Part shown: positions 1 through 6,636 of the stretch, piece by piece
How positions within the stretch are numbered: the first letter of the stretch is position 1
Layout: every line of letters begins with the position of its first letter
From: an uncultured Pseudomonas sp.
GTDB taxonomy: Bacteria > Pseudomonadota > Gammaproteobacteria > Pseudomonadales > Pseudomonadaceae
Direction of reading: 5' to 3'
Assembly: GCA_937863915.1 (NCBI GenBank)
Contig: CALMID010000394.1
Coordinates: 1 to 10,597, forward strand
DNA: 10,597 bases
Translations under genes and position numbers: made by a program
Notes under the pieces: generated by a model
Told to the model about the DNA's origin: nothing
Seen by the model: only the letters and a program-made list of their open reading frames with translations
Database searches by the model: none

Positions 1-354
1 GCACAGCTGGATGGCACGCCGGGCGATCTTGCTCGCCTCGTCGCCGATGCGCTCCAGGTCGATCACCGACTTGGACACGCTGATGATCAGCCGCAGGTCG
101 GACGCCGCCGGCTGGCGCCGGGCGAGGATGCGCACGCACTCCTCGTCGATGTTGCGCTCCATCTGGTTGATCTCGTCGTCGATCTCGCGCACCTGCTGGG
201 CCAGGCCGGAATCGGCCTCGATCAGTGCGGTGACGGCGTCGTTGACCTGCTTCTCGACCAGGCCGCCCATGGCCAGCAGGTGGCTGCGCACCTCCTCCAG
301 CTCGGCGTTGAACTGCTGGGAGATGTGCTGGGAGAGGTTGTCTTTATTGATCAT
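1..354 (-). CDS. phoU: PhoU, phosphate signalling regulator (N-terminal half, cut by window edge)
   Basis: PhoU is a cytoplasmic all-helical protein that couples the Pst transporter to the PhoR/PhoB two-component system and keeps the Pho regulon off when phosphate is plentiful. The 118 visible residues begin MINKDNLSQHISQQFNAELE and cover the first three-helix bundle of a protein normally about 240 residues long. The end of the fragment carries ERIGD (residues 101-105), which fits the ExxxD metal-binding motif of PhoU bundles. The ATG at 354 is chosen because the N-terminus matches the family and an AGGA sequence lies 8 bases upstream. It is the last gene of the pst cluster, 128 bp after pstB, a gap largely filled by a palindromic element. 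The frame is open to base 1; the C-terminal half is outside the window. Confidence 0.96.
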   Translation of the reverse strand, partial: MINKDNLSQHISQQFNAELEEVRSHLLAMGGLVEKQVNDAVTALIEADSGLAQQVREIDDEINQMERNIDEECVRILARRQPAASDLRLIISVSKSVIDLERIGDEASKIARRAIQLC

Positions 355-381
355 CTGGGAATCCTGAGCCGGGTTGTTCTC

Positions 382-470
382 CCCTCTCCCGCCGGAAAGG
401 GGCGGGGCGGGCCGCGTTCGGATGAGGGAATCGCTGCCCCTCACCCTGACCCTCTCCCACTGGGAGAGGG
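382..470. repeat. Palindromic repeat element in the pstB-phoU spacer
   Basis: The spacer is built from purine/pyrimidine inverted repeats. CCCTCTCCC at 382-390 is the exact reverse complement of GGGAGAGGG at 462-470, so the element has 9-bp inverted ends. Inside, GGATGAGGG (420-428) pairs with CCCTCACCC (438-446) with one wobble. The right end is itself a 10-bp perfect hairpin with a one-base loop (450-459 with 461-470). A decayed counterpart hairpin seems to sit at the left end (CCCCTCTCC against AAGGGG). This layout resembles the REP/MITE-like elements common in pseudomonad intergenic regions. In the mRNA it begins 12 bases after the pstB stop. No T-tract follows, so it is not a typical Rho-independent terminator; it may instead stabilise the upstream message or damp phoU expression (inference). 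Confidence 0.7.
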
Positions 471-482
471 AACTGCTGTGCC

Positions 483-1316
483 TTAGCCGTAACGACCGGT
501 GATGTAATCTTCAGTTTGTTTTTTCGCCGGGTTGGTGAACAGCGTATCGGTGTCACCGAACTCGATCAGTTTGCCCATGTACATGAACGCGGTGTAGTCG
601 GAGACACGCGCCGCCTGCTGCATGTTGTGGGTCACGATGACGATGGTGAACTTGGATTTCAGTTCGTAGATCAGCTCTTCGACTTTGAGGGTCGAGATCG
701 GGTCCAGCGCCGAGCAGGGTTCGTCGAGCAGCAGCACTTCGGGCTGCACGGCGATGGTACGGGCAATCACCAGACGCTGCTGCTGACCACCGGACATGCC
801 CAGAGCCGATTCATCGAGACGGTCCTTGACCTCGTCCCACAGCGCGGCGCCGCGCAGCGACTGTTCCACCGCTTCGTCGAGCACGCGCTTCTGGTTGATG
901 CCCTGGATGCGCAGGCCGTAGGCGACGTTCTCGTAGATGCTCTTGGGGAACGGGTTGGGCTTCTGGAACACCATGCCGACGCGGCGACGCAGCTCGGCCA
1001 CGTCCTCGCCCTTGCGATAGATGTTCTGTCCGTCGAGGAGGATCTCACCTTCCACGCGGCAGCCATCGACCAGATCGTTCATGCGGTTGAAGCAGCGCAG
1101 CAGGGTCGACTTGCCGCAGCCCGACGGGCCGATGAAGGCGGTCACGCGCTGCCGCGGAATGCTCATGCGCACGTCGTACAGGGCCTGCTTGTCGCCGTAG
1201 AACAGGGACAGGCCGGGGACATCGAGGCAGGTGCTCTCGTTGGCCAGGTTGAGGTCCTGCTTGTCACGACCGAGGGCGGCCATGTTCATGCCGTGGCTGT
1301 GGGTTTCATGCTGCAT
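483..1316 (-). CDS. pstB: PstB, phosphate ABC transporter ATP-binding protein
   Basis: PstB is the cytoplasmic ATPase that powers phosphate import through PstC and PstA. All ABC hallmarks are present in order: Walker [10 protein letters not shown] (residues 63-71), Q-loop glutamine 118 in VFQKPNPFP, signature MSGGQQQR (174-181), Walker B VLLLDEP (194-200), the D-loop SALD (202-205) and the switch histidine 230 in VTHNMQQ. The C-terminus [18 protein letters not shown] is typical of PstB. At 277 residues it has the roughly 20-residue N-terminal extension seen in Pseudomonas PstB compared with the enteric form. The ATG at 1316 follows AGGGAG with 6 bases between; two further Met codons (residues 10 and 12) are less likely starts. 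It lies 72 bp after pstA and 128 bp before phoU in the same direction. No damage is seen. Confidence 0.98.
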   Translation of the reverse strand: MQHETHSHGMNMAALGRDKQDLNLANESTCLDVPGLSLFYGDKQALYDVRMSIPRQRVTAFIGPSGCGKSTLLRCFNRMNDLVDGCRVEGEILLDGQNIYRKGEDVAELRRRVGMVFQKPNPFPKSIYENVAYGLRIQGINQKRVLDEAVEQSLRGAALWDEVKDRLDESALGMSGGQQQRLVIARTIAVQPEVLLLDEPCSALDPISTLKVEELIYELKSKFTIVIVTHNMQQAARVSDYTAFMYMGKLIEFGDTDTLFTNPAKKQTEDYITGRYG

Positions 1317-1347
1317 GGGGAACTCCCTACGCTATCAATTCTGGGTT

Positions 1348-1375
1348 GCCGTGGCGGCAGTCGGCCGGCCACGGC
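1348..1375 (-). other. Stem-loop in the pstA-pstB spacer
   Basis: A perfect 8-bp stem, GCCGTGGC (1348-1355) with GCCACGGC (1368-1375), encloses a 12-base loop, and outer G-T pairs could lengthen it. It fills much of the 72-bp gap between pstA and pstB. In the minus-strand transcript it is followed by AACCCAGAATTG, with no T-tract, so an intrinsic terminator is unlikely. Intercistronic stems of this kind can shield the upstream mRNA from 3' decay or set the ratio of neighbouring subunits; that role is inferred. Confidence 0.55.
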
Positions 1376-1388
1376 GTTCACGTCGAAA

Positions 1389-3059
1389 TCAGTTTTCCAG
1401 CGCCTTGTACTTCTCGCGCAGGCGGTTACGAATGGCCACCGCGGCGAAGTTGAGCAAGGCAATCACCAGCACCAGCAGCAGCGCGGTAGCGAATACCAGC
1501 GGCCGCGCGGCCTCGACGTTCGGGCTCTGGAAGCCGACGTCGTAGATATGGAAGCCCAGGTGCATGATCTTCTGATCCAGGTGCACGAAGGGATAGTTGC
1601 CATCGACCGGCAGGGTCGGCGCCAGCTTGACCACGCCCACCAGCATCAGCGGCGCCACTTCACCGGCGGCACGCGCCACGGCGAGGATCAGGCCGGTCAT
1701 CATGGCCGGGCTGGCCATCGGCAGCACCACCTTCCACAGGGTCTCGGCCTTGGTCGCGCCGAGCGCCAGGGAGCCTTCACGCACGGCCCGCGGGATACGC
1801 GCCAGGCCTTCCTCGGTGGCGACGATCACCACCGGCACGGCGAGGATCGCCAGGGTCACCGAGGCCCAGAGCAGACCCGGGGTGCCGAAGGTCGGCGCCG
1901 GCGCGGCTTCCGGGAAGAACAGGCGGTCGATGGAACCACCCACCATGTAGACGAAGAAGCCCAGGCCGAACACGCCGTAGACGATGGCCGGTACACCGGC
2001 CAGGTTGTTCACGGCGATGCGGATGATGCGGGTCATGGTGCCCTGCTTGGCGTATTCGCGCAGGTACACCGCCGCCAGCACGCCGAACGGGGTGACCAGG
2101 ATGGCCATGATCAGGGTCATCATCACGGTGCCGAAGATGGCCGGGAAGATGCCGCCCTCGGTGTTGGCTTCGCGCGGCTCGTCGCTGAGGAACTCCCACA
2201 GCTTGGCGAAGTAGAAGCCGATCTTGTCCAGCGGGCCCATGGCGTTGGGTTTGTAGGCATGCACCAGCTTGCCCAGGGTCAGGTTCACTTCGCGGCCATC
2301 GATGGCCTTGAAGGTGGCGCTGTCACGGTCGAACTCGGCATTGAGCGCCATCAGCTCGGCTTCGAGGCCCTGGTAGCGGGCATTCAGCTCGGCGCGCTCG
2401 GCCGCCAGATCGGCCTTGGCCTGATCGCTCAGCTGGCCATTGAGTTCCAGCTTGCGTTCCTGCAGGCGCAGGCGCTCAAGGCCGTGGTTGATCGCGCCGA
2501 TGTCGCCCTTGTGCAGCTTGTTCAGCTTGGCCTGCAGACCGTCGACACGTTCGATGCGCTTTTGCAGCTCGGCCCAGGCGGCGTCGCCCTCGGCGACCAC
2601 CTTGCCGGCTTCCTGCACGTTGACCAGGCGACCGTAGAAATTGCCCCACTCGCGGCGCTCCAGCACCACGATGTCTTCCGGCGTCTTGTGCTCGCTCAGC
2701 CAGTCGCCGACCAGCCAGGTGAAATCGGCGCCGGTCAGGTCACGGTTGCCGACCTTGAACAGGTCGCGACGCATGAACTCGGGGGCATCCGCCGGAATCG
2801 GCAGGCCGGCACCGGCCAGGCGCTCGCGGGTGACCTCTTCTTCCTGCACCAGCTCGCCGAGCAGCATCTGCACCGGCTGCCCCGGCACGCTGTAACGCGC
2901 CTCGATCACATCGGACGGCCAGAAGTGGCCGAGGCCGCGCACGGCGATCACCGCCATCAGGCCGATGGTCATGATCACCGCAATGGCCACAGCGCCACCG
3001 CTCATCCAAATGCCCGGTTCGCCGCTCTTGTACCAGCTCTTGAAGGACTGCTTGCTCAC
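1389..3059 (-). CDS. pstA: PstA, phosphate ABC transporter permease (long form)
   Basis: PstA is one of the two inner-membrane permease subunits of the Pst phosphate importer. The order is: short cytoplasmic N-terminus, first membrane helix (about 20-42), a large soluble segment (about 43-300), then a binding-protein-dependent permease domain with several helices from about 308 to 548. The cytoplasmic EAA-type loop that contacts PstB is at about 422-473 (IPRAVREGSLALGATKAETL onwards). The soluble insert is charged and predicted helical; residues about 155-248 are rich in Leu, Glu, Lys, Arg and Ala and look like a coiled coil. At 556 residues it is nearly twice the E. coli length of about 296. 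The long form is known in Pseudomonas, and I believe the N-terminal part corresponds to Pfam DUF3333. The start is GTG at 3059, preceded by GAGGAAA; an ATG 15 bases upstream is out of frame and stops at once. It begins 24 bp after pstC, suggesting translational coupling. Confidence 0.96.
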   Translation of the reverse strand: MSKQSFKSWYKSGEPGIWMSGGAVAIAVIMTIGLMAVIAVRGLGHFWPSDVIEARYSVPGQPVQMLLGELVQEEEVTRERLAGAGLPIPADAPEFMRRDLFKVGNRDLTGADFTWLVGDWLSEHKTPEDIVVLERREWGNFYGRLVNVQEAGKVVAEGDAAWAELQKRIERVDGLQAKLNKLHKGDIGAINHGLERLRLQERKLELNGQLSDQAKADLAAERAELNARYQGLEAELMALNAEFDRDSATFKAIDGREVNLTLGKLVHAYKPNAMGPLDKIGFYFAKLWEFLSDEPREANTEGGIFPAIFGTVMMTLIMAILVTPFGVLAAVYLREYAKQGTMTRIIRIAVNNLAGVPAIVYGVFGLGFFVYMVGGSIDRLFFPEAAPAPTFGTPGLLWASVTLAILAVPVVIVATEEGLARIPRAVREGSLALGATKAETLWKVVLPMASPAMMTGLILAVARAAGEVAPLMLVGVVKLAPTLPVDGNYPFVHLDQKIMHLGFHIYDVGFQSPNVEAARPLVFATALLLVLVIALLNFAAVAIRNRLREKYKALEN

Positions 3060-3083
3060 GATTCTTTCCTCTTCATCCGCCGG

Positions 3084-5372
3084 TTACAGCGAGGCGTATT
3101 TCACGCGCAGGCGCTGACGGATCAGTTCGGCCAGGGTATTCATCACGAAGGTGAACGACAGCAACACCAGCGCCGACAGGAACAGGACGCGGTAGTGGGT
3201 ACTGCCCAGCTCCGATTCCGGCATTTCCACCGCCACGTTGGCCGCCAGGGTACGCATGCCCTCGAACAGGTTGGCTTCCATCAGCGGGGTGTTGCCGGTG
3301 GACATCAGCACGATCATGGTTTCGCCCACGGCGCGGCCCATGCCGATCATCAGCGCCGAGAAGATGCCCGGGCTGGCGGTCAGGATCACCACGCGGGTGA
3401 GGGTCTGCCACGGCGTGGCGCCGAGGGCCAGGGAACCGTAGGTGAGGCTCTTGGGCACGCTGAACACGGCGTCTTCGGCGATCGAGAAGATGTTCGGGAT
3501 CACCGCGAAGCCCATGGCCAGACCGACGATCAGGGCGTTGCGCTGGTCGTAGGTGATGCCCAGGTCATTGCTGATCCACAGGCGCATGTCGCCGTTGAAG
3601 AAGGCCACTTCCAGGGTCGGGCTGATCGACAGGGCAAAAGCCGCCGTGGCCAGCACCACCGGAATCAGGATGGCCGCTTCCCAGCCGGCCGGGACCGACA
3701 GGCGGATGCGCTCGGGCAGGCGGCTCCAGATGAAGCCGGCCAGCAGGATGCCCAGCGGCGTGAGGATCAGCAGGCTGAAGATGCCCGGCAGGTGGCCTTC
3801 CACATAGGGCGCCAGGAACAGGCCGGCGAAGAAGCCGAGGATCACCGTCGGCAGCGCTTCCATCAGCTCGATCACCGGCTTGACCTTGCGGCGCATGGCC
3901 GGGGCCATGAAGTAGGCGGTGTAGATGGCGGCGGCAATGGCCAGCGGCGCGGCCAGCAGCATGGCGTAGAACGCCGCCTTGAGGGTACCGAACGTCAGCG
4001 GCGCCAGGCTCATCTTCGGTTCGAAATCGGTGTTGGCGGCGGTGGACTGCCAGATGTACTCGGGCTTGTCGTAGGTCTCGTACCAGACCTTGTTCCACAG
4101 CGAGCTCCAGGAGATTTCCGGGTGCTTGTTGTCCAGACGCTGCAGGTGGAACTCGCCCTTGTCGTCCACGCTCAGCACGCGGTTGGCTCGCGGCGACAGG
4201 GCCAGCGCCTGGGCGCCGCCCTGCAGCGGCTCGATCAGCAGGGTGCGTTCGGCGGTGCTGTGGAACACGCCCAGCTGGCCGGCCTGATCGAGGGCCACGA
4301 AGCCCTTGCGGCGCTGTTCGGCCGAGACCTGCACGATCGGCGCATCGCCCTGCTGGAACTGGCGGATATGCTTGAGCGCGAAGTTGTCGTCCTTGTCGCG
4401 GACCATGAACCACTGGCCGATGCCGCCCTTGGAGTCACCCACCATCAGCGAGATGCCACCGAGCAGCAGGCTGGCGCTGGTGACTTCGACGTTGCCGTCT
4501 TCGCTGAGCTTGTAGCGGCCCAGCAGCTGCTTGCTGCGCAGGTTGAATACATCCGCGGTGGCGCGGCCGTTGATCACATACAGCCACTGCTGACGCGGCT
4601 CGACGATCACCGCCTTGATCGGGTCGGCGATCTGCGGCAGGGCGATGCGTTCCTCGGTCAGAGTGGTCTCGCCGGTGAACATGTTGGACTCTTCGGTGAC
4701 GTTGAGTACCAGCACTTCGCTGCCCACCGAGGCGCTCAGCAGCAGGCTTTCGTCACCCGCGGCGACACCCACGTGCTCCAGGGCGCGACCCTGCGGATCG
4801 AGGGTCAGCGGGCTGTTGCCATACGGGTAGTTGAGCACCGGCTCGACCAGTTTCTGGTCATTCGGGTAGCTGACCTTGGTCCCGGCCTGCACCACCAGCG
4901 CCTGGCCGTTGGACAGACCGAGGACAAAGCGCTGGCTACCCGGCTGGTCTTCACCGATGGCGCTGATGCTCACGCCGGCCGGCAGCGGCAGCTGGAAGCG
5001 CTGACGCTCGGCACCGTCGGCGACGCTGAAGAACACCGCCTGGCCATTCTTGTCCAGGAACAGGCCGATCTCGTTCTGCTCCTCGATGGACAGCAGCAGC
5101 GGCTTGCCCAGCTCGGCGGCCCAGGTCGGGGTGTAGTCGGCCTTCTTGCTCAGCGAGGCGCCCTGGAACAGCGGCAGCACCACATAGGCCAGGTAGAAGA
5201 AGATCAGGGTAATGGCGGCCAGCACGGCCAGACCACCCACGCCCACGTACCAGCGGGTCAGGTGATCCTTGAAAGCTCGGATACGGCGCTTGCGCTGCAA
5301 GGCCGGCGTATTGAAATCAATGCGCGCGGGAGAGGTATTAGCGTTCATGTTTGCGGAGGCCAAATCTGTCAT
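3084..5372 (-). CDS. pstC: PstC, phosphate ABC transporter permease (long form with large periplasmic domain)
   Basis: PstC pairs with PstA to form the phosphate channel in the inner membrane. Residues 1-42 are basic and cytoplasmic, 43-68 form the first membrane helix, and about 70-455 form a soluble domain expected to face the periplasm. A permease domain follows from about 460 to 750, with the PstC-type motif EALPTVILGFFAGL (505-518) and an EAA-type loop at about 639-686 (VPKSLTYGSLALGATPWQTL onwards). The soluble domain has recurring short beta-like segments (such as GLFLDKNGQAVFF and LVLGLSNGQALVV-like stretches), suggestive of a WD40-like propeller; this is by eye only. At 762 residues it is more than twice the E. 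coli length of 319; long PstC proteins are normal in Pseudomonas. The annotated start is the ATG at 5372, after a weak AGGG. A second in-frame ATG (Met9, 5348) is a real alternative given the promoter position. A Pho box lies 22 bp upstream. Confidence 0.95.
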   Translation of the reverse strand: MTDLASANMNANTSPARIDFNTPALQRKRRIRAFKDHLTRWYVGVGGLAVLAAITLIFFYLAYVVLPLFQGASLSKKADYTPTWAAELGKPLLLSIEEQNEIGLFLDKNGQAVFFSVADGAERQRFQLPLPAGVSISAIGEDQPGSQRFVLGLSNGQALVVQAGTKVSYPNDQKLVEPVLNYPYGNSPLTLDPQGRALEHVGVAAGDESLLLSASVGSEVLVLNVTEESNMFTGETTLTEERIALPQIADPIKAVIVEPRQQWLYVINGRATADVFNLRSKQLLGRYKLSEDGNVEVTSASLLLGGISLMVGDSKGGIGQWFMVRDKDDNFALKHIRQFQQGDAPIVQVSAEQRRKGFVALDQAGQLGVFHSTAERTLLIEPLQGGAQALALSPRANRVLSVDDKGEFHLQRLDNKHPEISWSSLWNKVWYETYDKPEYIWQSTAANTDFEPKMSLAPLTFGTLKAAFYAMLLAAPLAIAAAIYTAYFMAPAMRRKVKPVIELMEALPTVILGFFAGLFLAPYVEGHLPGIFSLLILTPLGILLAGFIWSRLPERIRLSVPAGWEAAILIPVVLATAAFALSISPTLEVAFFNGDMRLWISNDLGITYDQRNALIVGLAMGFAVIPNIFSIAEDAVFSVPKSLTYGSLALGATPWQTLTRVVILTASPGIFSALMIGMGRAVGETMIVLMSTGNTPLMEANLFEGMRTLAANVAVEMPESELGSTHYRVLFLSALVLLSFTFVMNTLAELIRQRLRVKYASL

Positions 5373-5394
5373 GCGCGCACCCTAACGATTATTT

Positions 5395-5412
5395 GTGACA
5401 CAAAGATGACAA
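5395..5412 (-). promoter_or_regulatory. Pho box (PhoB binding site) upstream of pstC
   Basis: On the minus strand this reads TTGTCATCTTTGTGTCAC. Compared with the Pho box consensus CTGTCAT-N4-CTGTCAT, the first half matches 6 of 7 and the second 5 of 7, with the correct 4-base spacer. Ten bases downstream is TAGGGT, a weak -10 in the position expected for PhoB-dependent promoters, where the Pho box replaces the -35. The site would let PhoB drive pstCAB-phoU separately from pstS under phosphate starvation. Confidence 0.8.
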
Positions 5413-5427
5413 TCATATTTCGCAACA

Positions 5428-5460
5428 AAGCCCGCTCGGCGGATCGCGCCGGGCGGGCTT
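5428..5460 (-). terminator. Terminator-like hairpin between pstS and pstC
   Basis: A 14-bp stem with one mismatch, AAGCCCGCTCGGCG (5428-5441) with CGCCGGGCGGGCTT (5447-5460), encloses a 5-base loop. It is GC-rich and, on the minus strand, followed by TGTTGCG after the closing TT, so the T-tract is short and imperfect. It probably stops or attenuates transcription after pstS, making the abundant binding-protein message largely separate from the permease genes. Some read-through is likely. Confidence 0.72.
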
Positions 5461-5472
5461 CACTTCCCTGTG

Positions 5473-5492
5473 CGGGCGCTGGTTGGCGCCCG
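5473..5492 (-). other. Second small hairpin after pstS
   Basis: CGGGCGC (5473-5479) and GCGCCCG (5486-5492) form a perfect 7-bp stem with a 6-base loop, 11 bases past the pstS stop and just before the larger terminator hairpin. There is no T-tract on either side. It may protect the 3' end of the pstS mRNA; function is inferred. Confidence 0.5.
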
Positions 5493-5503
5493 TTACTCAG
5501 GCC

Positions 5504-6469
5504 TTACAGGCCGAGGTCCTTGCGGGTTTTCTCAACAATCTTGGCCGGCAGCGGGATGTAACCATCCTTGGCCACGACCTGCTGGCCCTGCTGGGACAGC
5601 ACCATCTTCAGGAATTCGGCTTCCAGCGGAGCCAGCGGCTTGTTCGGCGCCTTGTTCACGTAGACGAAGAAGAAGCGCGCCAGCGGGAACTTGCCAGCCA
5701 GGGCGTTGGCTTCGTTGGCTTCAAAGGCTTCGCCGCCTTTCTTCGACAGCGGTACGGCCTTGACCGAAGCGGTCTTGTAGCCGATGCCGGAGTAGCCGAT
5801 GCCGTTCAGCGACTGGCTGACCGACTGCACCACCGAGGCGGAACCCGGCTGCTCGTTGACGTTGCCACGGAAGTCGCCCTTGCACAGCGCGGTTTCCTTG
5901 AAGTAACCGTAGGTGCCGGACACCGAGTTACGACCGAACAGCTGGATCGGCTTGTCAGCCCACTCACCGGTCAGACCCAGGTCGCCCCACTTCTGGATGT
6001 TGCTGCCACCGCACAGGCGGTTGCTGGAGAAGATGCCGTCAACCTGAGCCATGTCCAGGGACTTGATCGGGTTGTCCTTGTGCACGAACACCGCCAGGGC
6101 GTCCACGGCCACCGGTACGGCAGTCGGTTTGTAACCGTACTTGGCCTCGAAGGCCTGCAGCTCGACATCCTTCATCTCGCGGCTCATCGGGCCGAGGTTG
6201 GCGGTGCCTTCGGTCAGGGCGGGCGGCGCGGTGGAGGAACCGGCAGCCTGGATCTGGATGTTCACGCTCGGGTACTGCTTCTTGTATTCCTCGGCCCACA
6301 GCGTCATCAGGTTGGCCAGGGAGTCGGAACCGATGCTCGACAGGTTGCCGGAAACACCCGCGCCCTTGGTGTAGGACGGAATCGACGGATCAACAGCTGC
6401 AACAGCGGAAGCTGCGCTAACACCAGCAGCGGCAAACGTCAGGGCCGCCATCAAACGCTTGAGTTTCAT
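5504..6469 (-). CDS. pstS: PstS, periplasmic phosphate-binding protein
   Basis: PstS captures phosphate in the periplasm and delivers it to PstC/PstA. The 321 residues begin with a classical Sec signal peptide: basic MKLKR, a hydrophobic stretch to about residue 20, and an A-V-A-A cleavage region at 22-25, giving a mature protein that starts near VDPSIPSY. Family motifs are clear: [18 protein letters not shown] near the mature N-terminus, [13 protein letters not shown] and MSREMKD for the ligand cleft, [15 protein letters not shown], and GYSGIGY. The end [13 protein letters not shown] is typical of Pseudomonas PstS. No lipobox cysteine is present, so it is soluble rather than a lipoprotein. 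The ATG at 6469 follows AGGAG with about 7 bases between. It is the first gene of the pst cluster, 131 bp before pstC, with hairpins in that gap and a candidate Pho box upstream. Confidence 0.97.
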   Translation of the reverse strand: MKLKRLMAALTFAAAGVSAASAVAAVDPSIPSYTKGAGVSGNLSSIGSDSLANLMTLWAEEYKKQYPSVNIQIQAAGSSTAPPALTEGTANLGPMSREMKDVELQAFEAKYGYKPTAVPVAVDALAVFVHKDNPIKSLDMAQVDGIFSSNRLCGGSNIQKWGDLGLTGEWADKPIQLFGRNSVSGTYGYFKETALCKGDFRGNVNEQPGSASVVQSVSQSLNGIGYSGIGYKTASVKAVPLSKKGGEAFEANEANALAGKFPLARFFFVYVNKAPNKPLAPLEAEFLKMVLSQQGQQVVAKDGYIPLPAKIVEKTRKDLGL

Positions 6470-6499
6470 GCCTTGCTCCTAAGCAGGACGAGGGTGAGT

Positions 6500-6515
6500 G
6501 CTTATGGGGATAAGC
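6500..6515 (-). other. Small hairpin in the pstS leader
   Basis: GCTTAT (6500-6505) and ATAAGC (6510-6515) form a perfect 6-bp stem with a 4-base loop, about 30 bases upstream of the pstS start codon and outside the ribosome binding site. It would be part of the 5' leader and could act as a 5'-end stabiliser. It is short enough to be chance. Confidence 0.3.
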
Positions 6516-6555
6516 GAATTCGGGGGCCAGTATCGGGTGGCCGCATGAACACTCT

Positions 6556-6573
6556 ATGGCCCAATTGTGACAA
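6556..6573 (-). promoter_or_regulatory. Candidate Pho box / promoter for pstS
   Basis: On the minus strand this reads TTGTCACAATTGGGCCAT. Against CTGTCAT-N4-CTGTCAT, the first half matches 5 of 7 and the second only 4 of 7. TTGTCA within it is also 5 of 6 to a sigma-70 -35 box, and GATACT further down is a possible -10, although the spacing is too long to pair with it. The location, 86 bp upstream of the pstS start and between the neighbouring gene's terminator and pstS, is right for the promoter. The exact operator is less certain than the one at pstC. Confidence 0.45.
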
Positions 6574-6596
6574 TTCGATTAAAGCGGCCCGCCAAT

Positions 6597-6622
6597 AAAA
6601 AATGGCCCCGCAGGGCCATTTT
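6597..6622 (-). terminator. Rho-independent terminator of the MFS transporter gene
   Basis: AAAATGGCCC (6599-6608) pairs perfectly with GGGCCATTTT (6613-6622) around a 4-base loop. Read on the minus strand, the stem runs into six consecutive T residues. It lies 14 bases past the stop of the MFS gene and insulates pstS from it. The A/T flanks on both sides would allow weak activity on the plus strand, but no plus-strand gene ends here. Confidence 0.9.
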
Positions 6623-6636
6623 CAGATCAGCGGCAA

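Noticed and set aside
3060..3074. An ATG upstream of pstA as an alternative start
   Set aside because: It is out of frame with pstA and reaches a stop after six codons that overlaps the GTG start. GAGGAAA is well placed for the GTG.
516..5561. A 1681-codon open frame on the plus strand, opposite pstB, pstA and pstC
   Set aside because: It is aligned codon for codon with the three genes on the other strand (both spacers, 72 and 24 bp, keep the same phase). Stops in such a frame arise only opposite TTA, CTA or TCA codons, which are very rare in this GC-rich genome. The translation is low-complexity, rich in His, Gln, Arg and Ala, with no recognisable domain.
5483..6598. A 371-codon plus-strand frame opposite pstS
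   Set aside because: It is antisense to a clear PstS and shows no domain. It also runs through the pstS leader and promoter region.
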